From Fimbriimonadaceae bacterium (GTDB lineage Bacteria; Armatimonadota; Fimbriimonadia; Fimbriimonadales; Fimbriimonadaceae), in the NCBI GenBank assembly GCA_019454145.1, contig CP075366.1, positions 1,591,564 through 1,655,563 on the forward strand: a stretch of 64,000 bases of DNA, given 5' to 3'. Made by a program: the position numbers and the translations under genes. This document shows, in pieces, positions 34,913 through 44,472 of the stretch (positions are counted from its first letter, which is position 1; each line of letters starts with the position of its first letter). Under the pieces are notes generated by a model. It ran no database searches, was not told where the DNA came from, and saw only the letters and a program-made list of their open reading frames with translations.

Positions 34913-35773
34913 TTAATAGAGCGATCCTGTATTCACAACTGGCGTGGCTTGATGATCGCTACAGAGCACAACCATGAGATTGCTCACCATCGCCGCTTTG
35001 CGTTCTTCATCCAAGTTGATCATCTTTTCGCGATCCATTCGCTCAAGTGCTTGTTCGACCATTCCCACGGCCCCATCTACGATGAGTTGGCGGGCGGCGA
35101 TAACCGCAGCGGCTTGTTGTCGGCGGAGCATCGCACCAGCGATTTCCGAAGCGTAGGCGAGGTGGGCAATCCGTGCTTCCAGCACTTCAACGCCTGCGAT
35201 TTTCAGCTTAGATTGAAGTTCGTCTTTGATATGCTGACTGACTTCATCCGCGTTTTGGCGGAGGCTCACTTGGTCGTCGCTGGCATCGTATGGATAAGAA
35301 CCAGCGGAATGTCGTAGTGCGGTTTCGCTTTGCAGGTGGACGTAGCTGTCGTACATATCGACGTCGAAGCTTGCAGCGTATGTGTCAACCACCCGCCAAA
35401 CAACCACGATAGCGATTTCGATTGGGTTACCGCTTGCATCGTTGACCTTAAGCTTTTCCCCGTTGAAGGTACGAACGCGCAGGCTCATGTTTCGTTTGGA
35501 TTGGAACGGGTTTGTCCAGTGGAAGCCGTCTTTCTTAACCGTGCCGACGTATTTTCCGAAGAGGAGCAAGACTTTGCTTCCATTTGGTTCTACAACAAAG
35601 AATCCGGACAGCATGAGGATAAACGCCACCATGCAACCCAGGGCCATGATTGCCAGACCGCCGTCGTCGGTAGCTGCCCCTCGGATGAATCCGTACAGCA
35701 TGCCGGCTCCCAGTGCCAGCGTCACGAGCAACATAATCATGCCCGGCAAAACGCGAATCGATTTCTCGTTCAT
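34913..35773 (-). CDS. SPFH/Band 7 domain membrane protein
   Basis: About 286 residues. Two N-terminal membrane helices (VLPGMIMLLVTLALGAGML and LAIMALGCMVAFILMLSG) precede an SPFH domain that begins FFVVEPNGSKVLLLFGKYVGTV and includes GFHWTNPF and PIEIAIVVVWRVVDTYAA. A coiled-coil-prone, alanine-rich end follows (ASEIAGAMLRRQQAAAVIAARQ). SPFH proteins form membrane scaffolds (flotillin/stomatin-like). AAGGAA lies just before the ATG at 35773. It is first in the SPFH - RHH - Doc-like operon. Confidence 0.93.
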   Translation of the reverse strand: MNEKSIRVLPGMIMLLVTLALGAGMLYGFIRGAATDDGGLAIMALGCMVAFILMLSGFFVVEPNGSKVLLLFGKYVGTVKKDGFHWTNPFQSKRNMSLRVRTFNGEKLKVNDASGNPIEIAIVVVWRVVDTYAASFDVDMYDSYVHLQSETALRHSAGSYPYDASDDQVSLRQNADEVSQHIKDELQSKLKIAGVEVLEARIAHLAYASEIAGAMLRRQQAAAVIAARQLIVDGAVGMVEQALERMDREKMINLDEERKAAMVSNLMVVLCSDHQATPVVNTGSLY

Positions 35774-35783
35774 CAAATTTCCT

Positions 35784-35813
35784 TGATATCAATGTGATAT
35801 CACTATGATATTA
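35784..35813 (-). promoter_or_regulatory. Three 8-bp operator boxes upstream of the SPFH operon
   Basis: TGATATCA occurs at 35784-35791 and 35795-35802, and TGATATTA at 35806-35813, each starting exactly 11 bp after the last, about one helical turn. They span from the ribosome-binding site to a candidate -10 (TAATAT on the minus strand, at 35808-35813). Ribbon-helix-helix repressors typically bind such tandem short boxes, and the operon encodes one. Binding is inferred. Confidence 0.72.
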
Positions 35814-35903
35814 CGGCAGAATGAATATCGGGTTGCAGGGCGGTCCTACAAAATCTAGAATTTTTTCTTGGAATTGCTGATTGAACTTAGATATTCTGTT
35901 GGT

Positions 35904-36104
35904 GTGCCGAGTTCTAACCCCTGGATTTGTAAATGTGGCAAAGCTCACGATACGGAGATGTGTTTGATCTGCGGCGATTCAAGGCCAATCAACACTGGCG
36001 CTGAATCCGAACAACTTGCTAACCAGAAAGTAATGGGTTACGGGTGTGCGATAATTCCCGTTATCCTGATGATGACAATAGTCTTCACATCACTTTGGAA
36101 ATAA
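35904..36104 (+). CDS. Small zinc-ribbon-like protein with C-terminal membrane helix
   Basis: About 66 residues from a GTG at 35904; a TTG twelve codons earlier is less likely. Residues 8-23 form a CKCGKAHDTEMCLICG ribbon-like motif that could bind one zinc, and residues 45-62 a hydrophobic helix (GCAIIPVILMMTIVFTSL). It is divergent from the SPFH operon and shares its promoter region. No family is recognised. Weak but plausible gene. Confidence 0.5.
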   Translation: MPSSNPWICKCGKAHDTEMCLICGDSRPINTGAESEQLANQKVMGYGCAIIPVILMMTIVFTSLWK

Positions 36105-36105
36105 G

Positions 36106-36134
36106 GCTGGAGAGGTTGTAATTACCTCCCCAGC
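36106..36134. terminator. Hairpin between zinc-ribbon gene and SRPBCC gene
   Basis: Arms 36106-36116 and 36124-36134 pair over 11 bp with one A-C mismatch. A short T-containing tract follows on the plus strand. It lies between two convergent genes and may serve both. Confidence 0.55.
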
Positions 36135-36142
36135 TATTTCGA

Positions 36143-36724
36143 TCAGCCCTCTAATTTGGTTTTCATCGAATCAAAATATTCTGCCCAAGCACGGCGAACT
36201 CCATCCGATTCTTCCGGAGTCTGAATCCGTTGGTGCATCAGAGTAACCCCAGTTTTCCCTTTGCCTTTGTCGGCAAAAGCAACATCTACCTGAGTAGGAG
36301 TTTCAACTCCCGCAGTTTGCCAAGCGATCCGAGCATCCTTCCCGGGCCGGAGCCGTGTCCAGGTTCCTTGATTGCCACCCGAATCGGAATAGGCATCTCC
36401 TTCTTTCGCTGAACCGACAAACGCGTTATAGCAATCGTCCACACTCGCGGCGATCGTTTTAGTAGAGCAGATATTGAATCCTTCTGCCAGGCCATCCTTC
36501 TTCACGATGCCTTTGCTTTTTTCGTACTCCACCCAAATCACGGTCGGCCACCAGACGTCTTTCCCGCGGCCCGTAGCATCATATAATGCTTGAATCGCAT
36601 CCCGCCGGCCCTTGCCTGATTGTTCCTGGTCAATCCAAGCAAACCATTCGGTCAATGTTTTGCCAGTCGATGCTTTGCACGAGGCATCACTCACTTCATT
36701 ATCAGTTCTCAATTCAATTTTCAC
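36143..36724 (-). CDS. SRPBCC/START-fold protein with DUF4287-like N-terminus
   Basis: A 193-residue cytosolic protein. Residues 20-75 (TEWFAWIDQEQSGKGRRDAI, WWPTVIWVEYEKSKGI) resemble DUF4287-type small helical domains, and residues 85-190 resemble the SRPBCC ligand-binding fold (TIAASVDDCYNAFVGS, RLRPGKDARIAWQTAG, GVTLMHQRIQ, RRAWAEYFDSMKTKL). Such proteins bind hydrophobic ligands or act as Aha1-like cofactors; the ligand is unknown. The gene follows the GH76 gene by 74 bases on the same strand. Confidence 0.7.
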   Translation of the reverse strand: MKIELRTDNEVSDASCKASTGKTLTEWFAWIDQEQSGKGRRDAIQALYDATGRGKDVWWPTVIWVEYEKSKGIVKKDGLAEGFNICSTKTIAASVDDCYNAFVGSAKEGDAYSDSGGNQGTWTRLRPGKDARIAWQTAGVETPTQVDVAFADKGKGKTGVTLMHQRIQTPEESDGVRRAWAEYFDSMKTKLEG

Positions 36725-36798
36725 TGGTTCAATCCCGTACTAATACTGCTCACTCTACCAAATCAGTTGGTTGATCTAATCCTATACGAACAACACAA

Positions 36799-37866
36799 TC
36801 ATTTCTGTTGGGCTAAAACAAAACATGCTCGGGTGTATGATGCCTGGTCAATCAGAGGAATCTCTTGCTTCTTTTCTGGTGAGGTAGCGGCCCAATTTCC
36901 TGGATAGTGCCCTTGGGAAGAACGCATCTTTTGAAGAGTAATCAGAGGCTCGGACAGCTCGCCAAATTCAACTTTAGATTCAGGAATTAATTCTCCGGCA
37001 ATCAGCCACGACTCAATGAGAAGATGAGCAAACTGAGCGATATCTTTGTATAGCCCACCGACTAGCCACTTTGCCTTACTTGACTTAACCATCCCCAACG
37101 TATCTTCTCGGTATTGTGGGTTTTTCGTTTCTCGGTACAAATGGGCCGCAGTTCGAATCATGAGGGCCGTGTTGTAAGACCACTTCGTTTTTTCGATTTT
37201 GCCTTCTAAGTTGACGTTATCCCAGTAAAGTGAATCACTTGGATCTTGCAAATTCTTCTTCGTCCAAGCATAGAGCTCCGCCGCTTTATTGAGTAGCTTT
37301 TTGTCGCCAATCAACTCGTAAAACGCTAAACAAGCTGCCGCGCTTGGCCCGTTGCTACATGTGTTTTTAGACTTCTTATCCGATTCACGCCAGTAGATTC
37401 CGCCGCCGAGCTTTGAATCTTCGCCACTCAGAACATAAGCCAGAGCTTCTTGTGCCCATATGAGATACTTTTTGTCACCAAGTAGTTGATAAGTTTCGCA
37501 AAGGGCCATGACCATCCATGCGTTGTCGTCGTAGTACCGATCAACTGGTTTCGGCATGGGAAGAACATCGTATCCGGGAATCGGCCCGGCGGGATTCCAG
37601 TAAGTATGAGTTTGGTCGGCGTATTCCGCCAGCCAGGGCTTAAACTTTGGGTCAGCCTTTGCTCCCGCTACAAGTGCAGAAAGCATCACGCCGCACCCCC
37701 AATTAAATGAAACCTGCTTTGGCTTTGCGCCCGGAACTATGGATTCTCCGTAAAGTTTCTGCTCCGGCATGTAGTAGTCGCGCCGAATCATTTGCAAGGT
37801 TTCAGATCCCCATTCTTTGAATTGGTTCGATTGCATGAGAGCCGTGAGTATGACGAGCAAAGTCAC
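36799..37866 (-). CDS. Glycoside hydrolase family 76-like protein
   Basis: A 355-residue protein starting with a short signal peptide (MTLLVILTALMQS). The (alpha/alpha)6-barrel signs include VSFNWGCGVMLSAL, RYYDDNAWMVMAL with the paired aspartates typical of GH76 alpha-1,6-mannanase-like enzymes, GGGIYWRE, and KWSYNTALMIRTAAHLYRET. It would cleave alpha-mannan-like or related glycans outside the cytosol. It begins 13 bases after the aro gene stop, so they are probably co-transcribed although functionally unrelated. Confidence 0.85.
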   Translation of the reverse strand: MTLLVILTALMQSNQFKEWGSETLQMIRRDYYMPEQKLYGESIVPGAKPKQVSFNWGCGVMLSALVAGAKADPKFKPWLAEYADQTHTYWNPAGPIPGYDVLPMPKPVDRYYDDNAWMVMALCETYQLLGDKKYLIWAQEALAYVLSGEDSKLGGGIYWRESDKKSKNTCSNGPSAAACLAFYELIGDKKLLNKAAELYAWTKKNLQDPSDSLYWDNVNLEGKIEKTKWSYNTALMIRTAAHLYRETKNPQYREDTLGMVKSSKAKWLVGGLYKDIAQFAHLLIESWLIAGELIPESKVEFGELSEPLITLQKMRSSQGHYPGNWAATSPEKKQEIPLIDQASYTRACFVLAQQK

Positions 37867-37879
37867 GCTTTAAGTGTAT

Positions 37880-38941
37880 CTAAACTTTGCTCAATCGCTT
37901 CTGGTTTGCTCGCGCAAGTCCTTCTAGCATTGGCACCGTTTGAGCCAGATTCACGCAGCTATCGGTAATACTTTGTCCGTAAATCAGTTCACGACCTGGA
38001 ACGTAATCTTGACGGCCTTCTTCAAGATGGCTTTCGATCATTACGCCAAAAACTCGCCCACTTCCAGAAGAAACCTGTGAAATCAACGAATCGCAAACCC
38101 CTGGTTGTTTGCGATAGTCTTTGCCACTGTTTCCATGACTGCAATCCACCATCACACTAGGGCGCAACCCAGCGTGAGTGAGGCGTTCACAAGCTTCGGC
38201 GACGTGGAAAGTTTCAAAGTTTGGCCCGGACTGTCCACCGCGCAGAATGATGTGGCACGTATCATTACCCGTCGTTTCACTAAGTGCCGCGACCCCATCT
38301 TTCGTTGTGCTGGGGAACCAGTGGCTCCTCTCCGCCGATAGAACTGCATCAACAGCGGGCTGAATCCGGCCATCAGTTGCGTTTTTGAATCCTATCGGCA
38401 TACTCAAGCCACTTGCAAGTTCTCGGTGGGTTTGGCTTTCAACCGTTCTGGCACCAATGGCTCCCCAAGTTATGAAATCAGCGATGTGCTGGGGAACGGT
38501 TGTATCGAGAAATTCAGTCCCTGCCGGGATGCCAAGTTCGGCTAAATCTCGCAAAAATCCGCGCGCTACTCGTAAGCCGGTATTGATTTTATGGGTGCCA
38601 TCTAGCTCAGGATCGTTGATCAAACCTTTCCATCCGCCTACGGTACGCGGCTTTTCAAAGTAGGCGCGCATAATAATAAAAAGATCATTTAAATACTGAT
38701 CGTGGAGGTCTTTTAACTGAGCAGCATAGTCAAGACATGCGTCGGCAGCATGAATACTACATGGCCCGGCGACAACTAAAATTCGTTTATCCGCCCCTTT
38801 TACTATTGCCTCAACTTCTCGACGCCACTGCGCTATTCTTTGGCTTTGAATAACAGTTCGAGCAATTTCTTCAGTTAGGATGGCAGGCTGGATCAAAGGC
38901 CGCGTGTTTTTTATCCTAACGTCATCAATGGGAAGATCCAT
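37880..38941 (-). CDS. 3-deoxy-7-phosphoheptulonate synthase (class I, AroF/G/H type)
   Basis: A 353-residue DAHP synthase of class I alpha. Signature segments are VVAGPCSIH, IMRAYFEKPRTVGGWKGLINDP, GTEFLDTTVPQHIADFITWGAIGART, TCHIILRGGQSGPNF, VMVDCSHGNSGKDY and GVMIESHLEEGRQ. The Cys in GPCS, the His in CSH and the Glu in ESH coordinate the metal. It condenses phosphoenolpyruvate and erythrose 4-phosphate, the first step of aromatic amino acid synthesis. Feedback specificity (Phe, Tyr or Trp) cannot be told. No regulatory site was seen upstream. Confidence 0.96.
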   Translation of the reverse strand: MDLPIDDVRIKNTRPLIQPAILTEEIARTVIQSQRIAQWRREVEAIVKGADKRILVVAGPCSIHAADACLDYAAQLKDLHDQYLNDLFIIMRAYFEKPRTVGGWKGLINDPELDGTHKINTGLRVARGFLRDLAELGIPAGTEFLDTTVPQHIADFITWGAIGARTVESQTHRELASGLSMPIGFKNATDGRIQPAVDAVLSAERSHWFPSTTKDGVAALSETTGNDTCHIILRGGQSGPNFETFHVAEACERLTHAGLRPSVMVDCSHGNSGKDYRKQPGVCDSLISQVSSGSGRVFGVMIESHLEEGRQDYVPGRELIYGQSITDSCVNLAQTVPMLEGLARANQKRLSKV

Positions 38942-39103
38942 GCTCTTTCATTTTGTACCCCGCCAGATAACTGACCTCTGGGGGCAATGAGGCTATGAGG
39001 AAGGTTCAAACGGGACCTTGAACATTTAGCCCGAAAAAATTCCCAGATTCAAAAATCCCATAACGATATCATTGGTGCATAACTTTCTTGTTATTTTCAT
39101 CGC

Positions 39104-39235
39104 ATGGCATTGAAATCCAGCAAAATCCATGGCATTATCCTCTTTGCGAACGATACTAAGCATCTTGTGACTGAAAGCCCTTTCAATCGAGATGGAAGTT
39201 ATCAAAGCGATCTCTCGAAAGATCAAAAAACATAA
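39104..39235 (+). CDS. Candidate 43-aa small protein or sRNA-encoded ORF
   Basis: An intact ATG-to-TAA frame encodes about 43 residues (MALKSSKIHGIILFANDTKH then a polar tail ending SDLSKDQKT). No Shine-Dalgarno is seen and no homologue recognised. It ends 10 bases before a strong intrinsic terminator in a 526-base gap, so some plus-strand transcript of this region is likely; whether it is coding or a small RNA is open. Confidence 0.35.
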   Translation: MALKSSKIHGIILFANDTKHLVTESPFNRDGSYQSDLSKDQKT

Positions 39236-39245
39236 TCCTCTCATT

Positions 39246-39280
39246 TCGGTGCGAAGCGCATAATTCGCACCGATTTTTTT
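39246..39280 (+). terminator. Strong intrinsic terminator in the 39.0-39.4 kb gap
   Basis: A perfect 10-bp stem (39246-39255 with 39264-39273), eight-base loop, then seven T residues on the plus strand. No annotated plus-strand gene precedes it; the candidate ORF at 39104-39235 is the only visible client. The rest of the 38942-39467 gap holds no other supported feature. Confidence 0.88.
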
Positions 39281-39467
39281 GTGGGTCAAAGGTCGTTGCT
39301 TAGCAAATCAGTCCCGAAACCCGACCAATCAGATGTCAGTACTATGGTAGTTTTGCCAGTGAAGGTCACGTTATCACGTTTAGTGTGCTTAAAAGTGTCC
39401 TGCCCCCCTTCTCCACTGAAAGGCATTGTCGTGCGTTTGCGTCTCATGCGGTGTCTTGAAAATTCCC

Positions 39468-40358
39468 ATGACTATAAACTCTGAAAAACCGAATACATCT
39501 GGTCAGCAAAATCCGCAGCCATTATCGGATGTCCGCCTGCCTTTGGCGTCAACTTTAATCGCTCAAAAAGCTCAAAGCAACTGCTCAGTAGAACTCATTA
39601 CTGGCGTGCTGAACGATCCTATGTATTCATTTCAGCAAGTTGATTTATCTCAATCCCTGATCCTTCATTCAATTTCGGGAAGTGCCGTTTGCCAGTTTGC
39701 CGACGGATCTTCTATGGTGATCACGCCAGGCACAACCGTTGAGATTTGTGCCAGCCTCAGGTCAGTGATGGTTTATGGTCGGGGCACCCACGAGTGGCTC
39801 AAAATCTCAAAACCCATCAGTTCTGCTTTATCGAACGAACCAAACGCTCAACTCAAAATTATTAACCAGCTCACTCGGCCCTGTGCAATCTTCGAGCAAC
39901 TAACAACAGCTTTAATGAGCAAAGTTCGTTCTGGGCTAATTGAAGGCCCGTATTTAGGAGCCTGGCTTCACTTCATCCAAGAGTGCCCCAGCACTTTGTA
40001 TGAAAGGCCGTATCTTACTAACTGCATTGCTCCAAAAAACGAGAACATTGCAAAGTTGCTCGATGAAATTCGCAACTCTCCTGATCAATATTGGAGTCTG
40101 AGCATTGCCGCAGAAAAAGCAGGCTATTCTAACTTTCACCTCAGCCGAATTTTTCACACTGAAGTAGGAATGGGATTCCCGGAATTTGTAGAACGAGCTA
40201 GGACAGAAATAGCTATTCAAAGCCTGCTGACAACGTTAATTCCCATCAACCAGGTGACCCAACTCAGTGGATTCGGATCCTCGCCAACTTTGCGAAGCGC
40301 TTGTCAGGAATACACTGGCTTTTTACCTTCAGAACTCCGCGGTGCGGCTGGGGAATAG
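39468..40358 (+). CDS. AraC family transcriptional regulator
   Basis: About 296 residues from the ATG at 39468. The N-terminal two thirds form a sensor domain with no recognised ligand family. The C-terminal 100 residues hold two helix-turn-helix units of the AraC type: LSIAAEKAGYSNFHLSRIFHTEVGMGFPEFV and a second with INQVTQLSGFGSSPTLRSACQEYTGFLPSELR. The last segment (F-x2-x-G-F-P-E/F-S-E-R pattern) is typical. Target genes cannot be named; nearby candidates are the flanking aro and LacI-family genes. Confidence 0.9.
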   Translation: MTINSEKPNTSGQQNPQPLSDVRLPLASTLIAQKAQSNCSVELITGVLNDPMYSFQQVDLSQSLILHSISGSAVCQFADGSSMVITPGTTVEICASLRSVMVYGRGTHEWLKISKPISSALSNEPNAQLKIINQLTRPCAIFEQLTTALMSKVRSGLIEGPYLGAWLHFIQECPSTLYERPYLTNCIAPKNENIAKLLDEIRNSPDQYWSLSIAAEKAGYSNFHLSRIFHTEVGMGFPEFVERARTEIAIQSLLTTLIPINQVTQLSGFGSSPTLRSACQEYTGFLPSELRGAAGE

Positions 40359-40496
40359 AAAACCTCCTGTTTTTATTTTTCCATTTCAGTTTGATTCCTA
40401 AGATTATTTCGCGATTTGCTTTCTGATAGGTACAAATTATTGGCGAGAAACCTATTTTGCTATTTCGTTGGCTTGTCCGAGTAAATTAGCTGGTTA

Positions 40497-41522
40497 GTGG
40501 CAGCCGAAAACAATAAGCCTAAGCGAATCACCCTGCGCGATGTTTCTGAAGAGGCGGGAGTTTCTATACAAACTGTTTCCCACGTTCTGAGCGGGAATCG
40601 TACTGTTTCGTTACCCGATTCGACTAGGGAACGTGTGAAGAAAGCAGCGGAGAAAGTTGGTTACCAGCCGAATCGGCACGCGCAAGCCGTCCGAGGTGGC
40701 AAAACCATGCTCATCTCAGTATGGATGCCGGTTGATCGCCCGATTGTCACGTATATGCGCTACCTGAAGATTATCAGCGAGCTAGCACGACGCGATGGCT
40801 ACGAATTGATGGTGAACTGCTTGCAACGCAATGATGCCCTGATTGAAGGCGGTACACCCCCAACTCTTTATCCGGTTGATGGAATCATCAGCATAGATTC
40901 AGGTAAAGCGATCCAAGAATTTCGAAAACTAAAAGGAAACGATCATATTCCGATTTCGATTCTTGGGTTCGAGCAAGAGGAATACAGCGATTCAATCGCA
41001 TGGGATCTCGATGGAGCAGCGAAAAAAGCAGTCAACGACCTGATTCAGCGCGGCGCCAAAAAGATTGGGCACGTTACGATTGATTGGATTGTTTCTGACT
41101 TCCCGCGCGAACGGCGGCGGCGCGGTTATACAGAAGCAATGGAAGAAGCGGGGCTAGAACCAATCCTTATTCCATGTCGGGGCGATACCAGCAGCGAAGT
41201 CATGATGAATATTCAAGACCACCTGGCTGAAAATGAATACGATGCGTTGTTCTGTGTGACCGATACCTATGCGATAGGCGTTGCCCGCGCACTTTTAGCT
41301 CAAAGCAAAAGAATTCCGGACGACACGATGGTGTTCGGTTTTGGCAACTTCCCAGAAGGGGAAGATTTTTCAATTCCGATCAGTACAATTCAGATACCTA
41401 TCGAGAACATCATTGAAAAGTCATGGGAATGGCTGATGGATCGAATCAAGAATCCTGGTACTGAGCCTCGGATTACTGTTTTGGACATGGAAATAATCAA
41501 TCGAGCATCAACAGATCGTTGA
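40497..41522 (+). CDS. LacI family transcriptional regulator
   Basis: A 341-residue regulator starting with a GTG at 40497. The N-terminal HTH plus hinge reads ITLRDVSEEAGVSIQTVSHVL, then SGNRTVSLPDSTRERVKKAAEKVGYQPNRHA. The remainder is the periplasmic-binding-protein-like effector domain (MLISVWMPVDRPI, GIISIDSGK, GAKKIGHVTIDW, DALFCVTDTYAIGVARAL, FGFGNFPEG, STIQIPIE). Effector unknown, probably a sugar. It stands alone 138 bases after the AraC gene. A 9-base-loop inverted repeat follows its stop. Confidence 0.95.
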   Translation: MAAENNKPKRITLRDVSEEAGVSIQTVSHVLSGNRTVSLPDSTRERVKKAAEKVGYQPNRHAQAVRGGKTMLISVWMPVDRPIVTYMRYLKIISELARRDGYELMVNCLQRNDALIEGGTPPTLYPVDGIISIDSGKAIQEFRKLKGNDHIPISILGFEQEEYSDSIAWDLDGAAKKAVNDLIQRGAKKIGHVTIDWIVSDFPRERRRRGYTEAMEEAGLEPILIPCRGDTSSEVMMNIQDHLAENEYDALFCVTDTYAIGVARALLAQSKRIPDDTMVFGFGNFPEGEDFSIPISTIQIPIENIIEKSWEWLMDRIKNPGTEPRITVLDMEIINRASTDR

Positions 41523-41544
41523 ACCTGACTATTGATGAATTTTC

Positions 41545-41569
41545 AATTTGGCTAATACTTCGCCAAATT
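41545..41569. repeat. AATTTGGC...GCCAAATT hairpin after the LacI gene
   Basis: Arms 41545-41552 and 41562-41569 pair perfectly over eight bp with a nine-base loop, 22 bases after the LacI stop. The following bases are not T-rich, so termination is unproven. Sequence between here and 41652 shows nothing else supportable. Confidence 0.45.
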
Positions 41570-41651
41570 TGAGCCTAATTGGCAAGATTAAGCACCAAAA
41601 CAGAGTGAGGCAATTTGCCAGTAATCGCCAAAAATTATTAAGCTTCTAAAA

Positions 41652-41682
41652 AGCAAAAGCCCTGATCCGAAGATCAGGGCTT
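41652..41682 (-). terminator. Terminator of the 16S rRNA gene (UUCG tetraloop)
   Basis: Arms 41657-41667 and 41672-41682 pair perfectly over 11 bp. On the minus strand the loop is TTCG, a stable UUCG-type tetraloop, followed by TTGCTTTTT. It lies about 85 bases beyond the 16S 3' end, where other rRNA operons continue into tRNA and 23S genes. Confidence 0.9.
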
Positions 41683-41767
41683 AAACTTCAAAGCTCGATT
41701 TATGTTAATACGCAGTCGACCTGAGTGTGTGTTAGCGTCTTCTGTGAAGAGCTAAGTTCTTACTCTT

Positions 41768-43279
<1,512 letters not shown>

Positions 43280-43380
43280 AATTGTTTTTTCTTACAGAGA
43301 AGCCTTGATAGGCTATCTGAATTTTTGAACAGGACACACAAATTCTCTTGTGTGAGTTAATTTGCATGCTGCTGCTTTTA

Positions 43381-43407
43381 TTGGTTCGGAATAAATTCCG
43401 TAACCAA
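43381..43407 (-). repeat. Hairpin in the 16S leader
   Basis: TTGGTTCGGAAT (43381-43392) pairs with ATTCCG-T-AACCAA (43395-43407) with one bulged base. It lies in the 185-base leader between the promoter and the 16S 5' end, where processing or antitermination signals are usual. A second hairpin, CACACAA...TTGTGTG, lies closer to the gene. Confidence 0.55.
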
Positions 43408-43471
43408 CGAATGCTGCGTCTTAACACTATCGAGCTTTCAAGTTGCTTGCCTCTCGTGAGGGGCGAGTGAA

Positions 43472-43500
43472 ATTATAGGCGGTCCCTGAGCCAGGGTCAA
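43472..43500 (-). promoter_or_regulatory. 16S rRNA promoter
   Basis: On the minus strand TTGACC (43495-43500) and a consensus TATAAT (43472-43477) are separated by exactly 17 bp. Transcription should start near 43465, about 185 bases upstream of the 16S 5' end. A GC-rich stretch surrounds the -35. The rest of the 43.50-43.70 kb gap holds only the approach to the next gene, divergent to this promoter. Confidence 0.9.
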
Positions 43501-43702
43501 GGGGTCCCGGACTATTTCGGCAAAAAAAGCATCCTTTTCTTTCCACAGCACGTCATTTCCACTGTATTCGCCCTATCTGCCTAACTTATTTCCTTTGGAA
43601 AACTATTTTCTGAATCAAGTCCTCAACAGCGGAACTTCCAGGCATTTGCCATGCATTGGTTAACCGATTCCGAGTGATTACACCGGATAAAGAGGAAAAA
43701 TT

Positions 43703-44437
43703 ATGAACCGTGCACTGGCACTTGCTGCCCTTTTTGCCCTTTCCGCGAATTCGTTCGCCCAAACAACCTTCAGAGTCACCGTAGAAAATCTTGGCCCCCA
43801 AGCCCTCAGCCCACTTTTCTTCTCGGCCAGCGACCACACCTTTAACATTTTTTCGCTTGATGGAACTGCATCCGCGGGAATTAAAGCCATCGCCGAAGGT
43901 GGAAACACTGCCCCGATGATGGGCATTGCCGGCGCAGCAGGAGGTTCTGTTTCAGCATTCGGCACCCTGCCCGGCGGCCCAATTATGATGGGGCAATCAA
44001 GCAGTTCCATGTTTACAACTGATGAAACCCATGGCTATTTCAGCTTTGCCATGATGCTCGGTCAAACCAACGATGGCTTCCTAGGCGAAAGTGTTTCGAC
44101 TTCTAGCCTGTTCTTATTCTCAGGCGGACAGCCGCGAGGCTTCTCAATGCTCATTACCGGACTACGTGCTTGGGACGCAGGAACCGAAGCCAATACTCAG
44201 AACGCGGCGGATCTTGGATTCCTTGGGGGCTCGGGCAACCCAGCTGACTCTAATACAGCGATCCGCATCCACGATTCCATTGTCCCAGGCATCGGAGACA
44301 GTTGGGCGCTGCAACCAGATTGGGATCTAAATACTAATCTCGCTCGTGTAACAGTGGAATCAGTGCCAGAGCCGGCAACGATGGTCGGGCTTGGCATTGC
44401 CGCCGCAGCTTTGCTTAAACGAAAACGACGATCGTAA
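43703..44437 (+). CDS. PEP-CTERM protein with spondin-N-like domain
   Basis: A 244-residue exported protein. AGAGGA precedes the ATG. Residues 1-19 are a signal peptide (ANSFAQ end). Residues 20-210 match the spondin N-terminal domain seen in some bacterial surface proteins (TFRVTVENLGPQALSPLFF, AGIKAIAEGGNTAPM, EANTQNAADLGFLGG). The C-terminus has the PEP-CTERM sorting signal VPEPATM, a hydrophobic helix and KRKRRS. The protein is therefore likely exosortase-processed and surface-held; spondin domains bind ligands through a jelly-roll fold. A terminator follows. Confidence 0.85.
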   Translation: MNRALALAALFALSANSFAQTTFRVTVENLGPQALSPLFFSASDHTFNIFSLDGTASAGIKAIAEGGNTAPMMGIAGAAGGSVSAFGTLPGGPIMMGQSSSSMFTTDETHGYFSFAMMLGQTNDGFLGESVSTSSLFLFSGGQPRGFSMLITGLRAWDAGTEANTQNAADLGFLGGSGNPADSNTAIRIHDSIVPGIGDSWALQPDWDLNTNLARVTVESVPEPATMVGLGIAAAALLKRKRRS

Positions 44438-44446
44438 CCTTCATAA

Positions 44447-44472
44447 GATGGGCTTCCTAACGGAAGCCCATC
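44447..44472. terminator. Hairpin between PEP-CTERM and rhomboid genes
   Basis: Perfect 11-bp arms 44447-44457 and 44462-44472 with a four-base loop. The right arm lies inside the 3' end of the convergent rhomboid gene. T runs are weak on both sides (TCGTTTAGTTTT on plus), so efficiency is uncertain. Confidence 0.65.

Noticed and set aside
39026-39289. 87-codon minus-strand frame in the aro-AraC gap
   Set aside because: It runs through the plus-strand terminator and has no ribosome site or family signal.
41683-41767. tRNA or 23S start after the 16S gene
   Set aside because: The 85 bases between the 16S end and the terminator show no cloverleaf and no 23S 5' sequence.
43703-44437. LPXTG or other sortase signal in the PEP-CTERM protein
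   Set aside because: The tail has the VPEPATM plus helix plus basic end of PEP-CTERM, not LPXTG.
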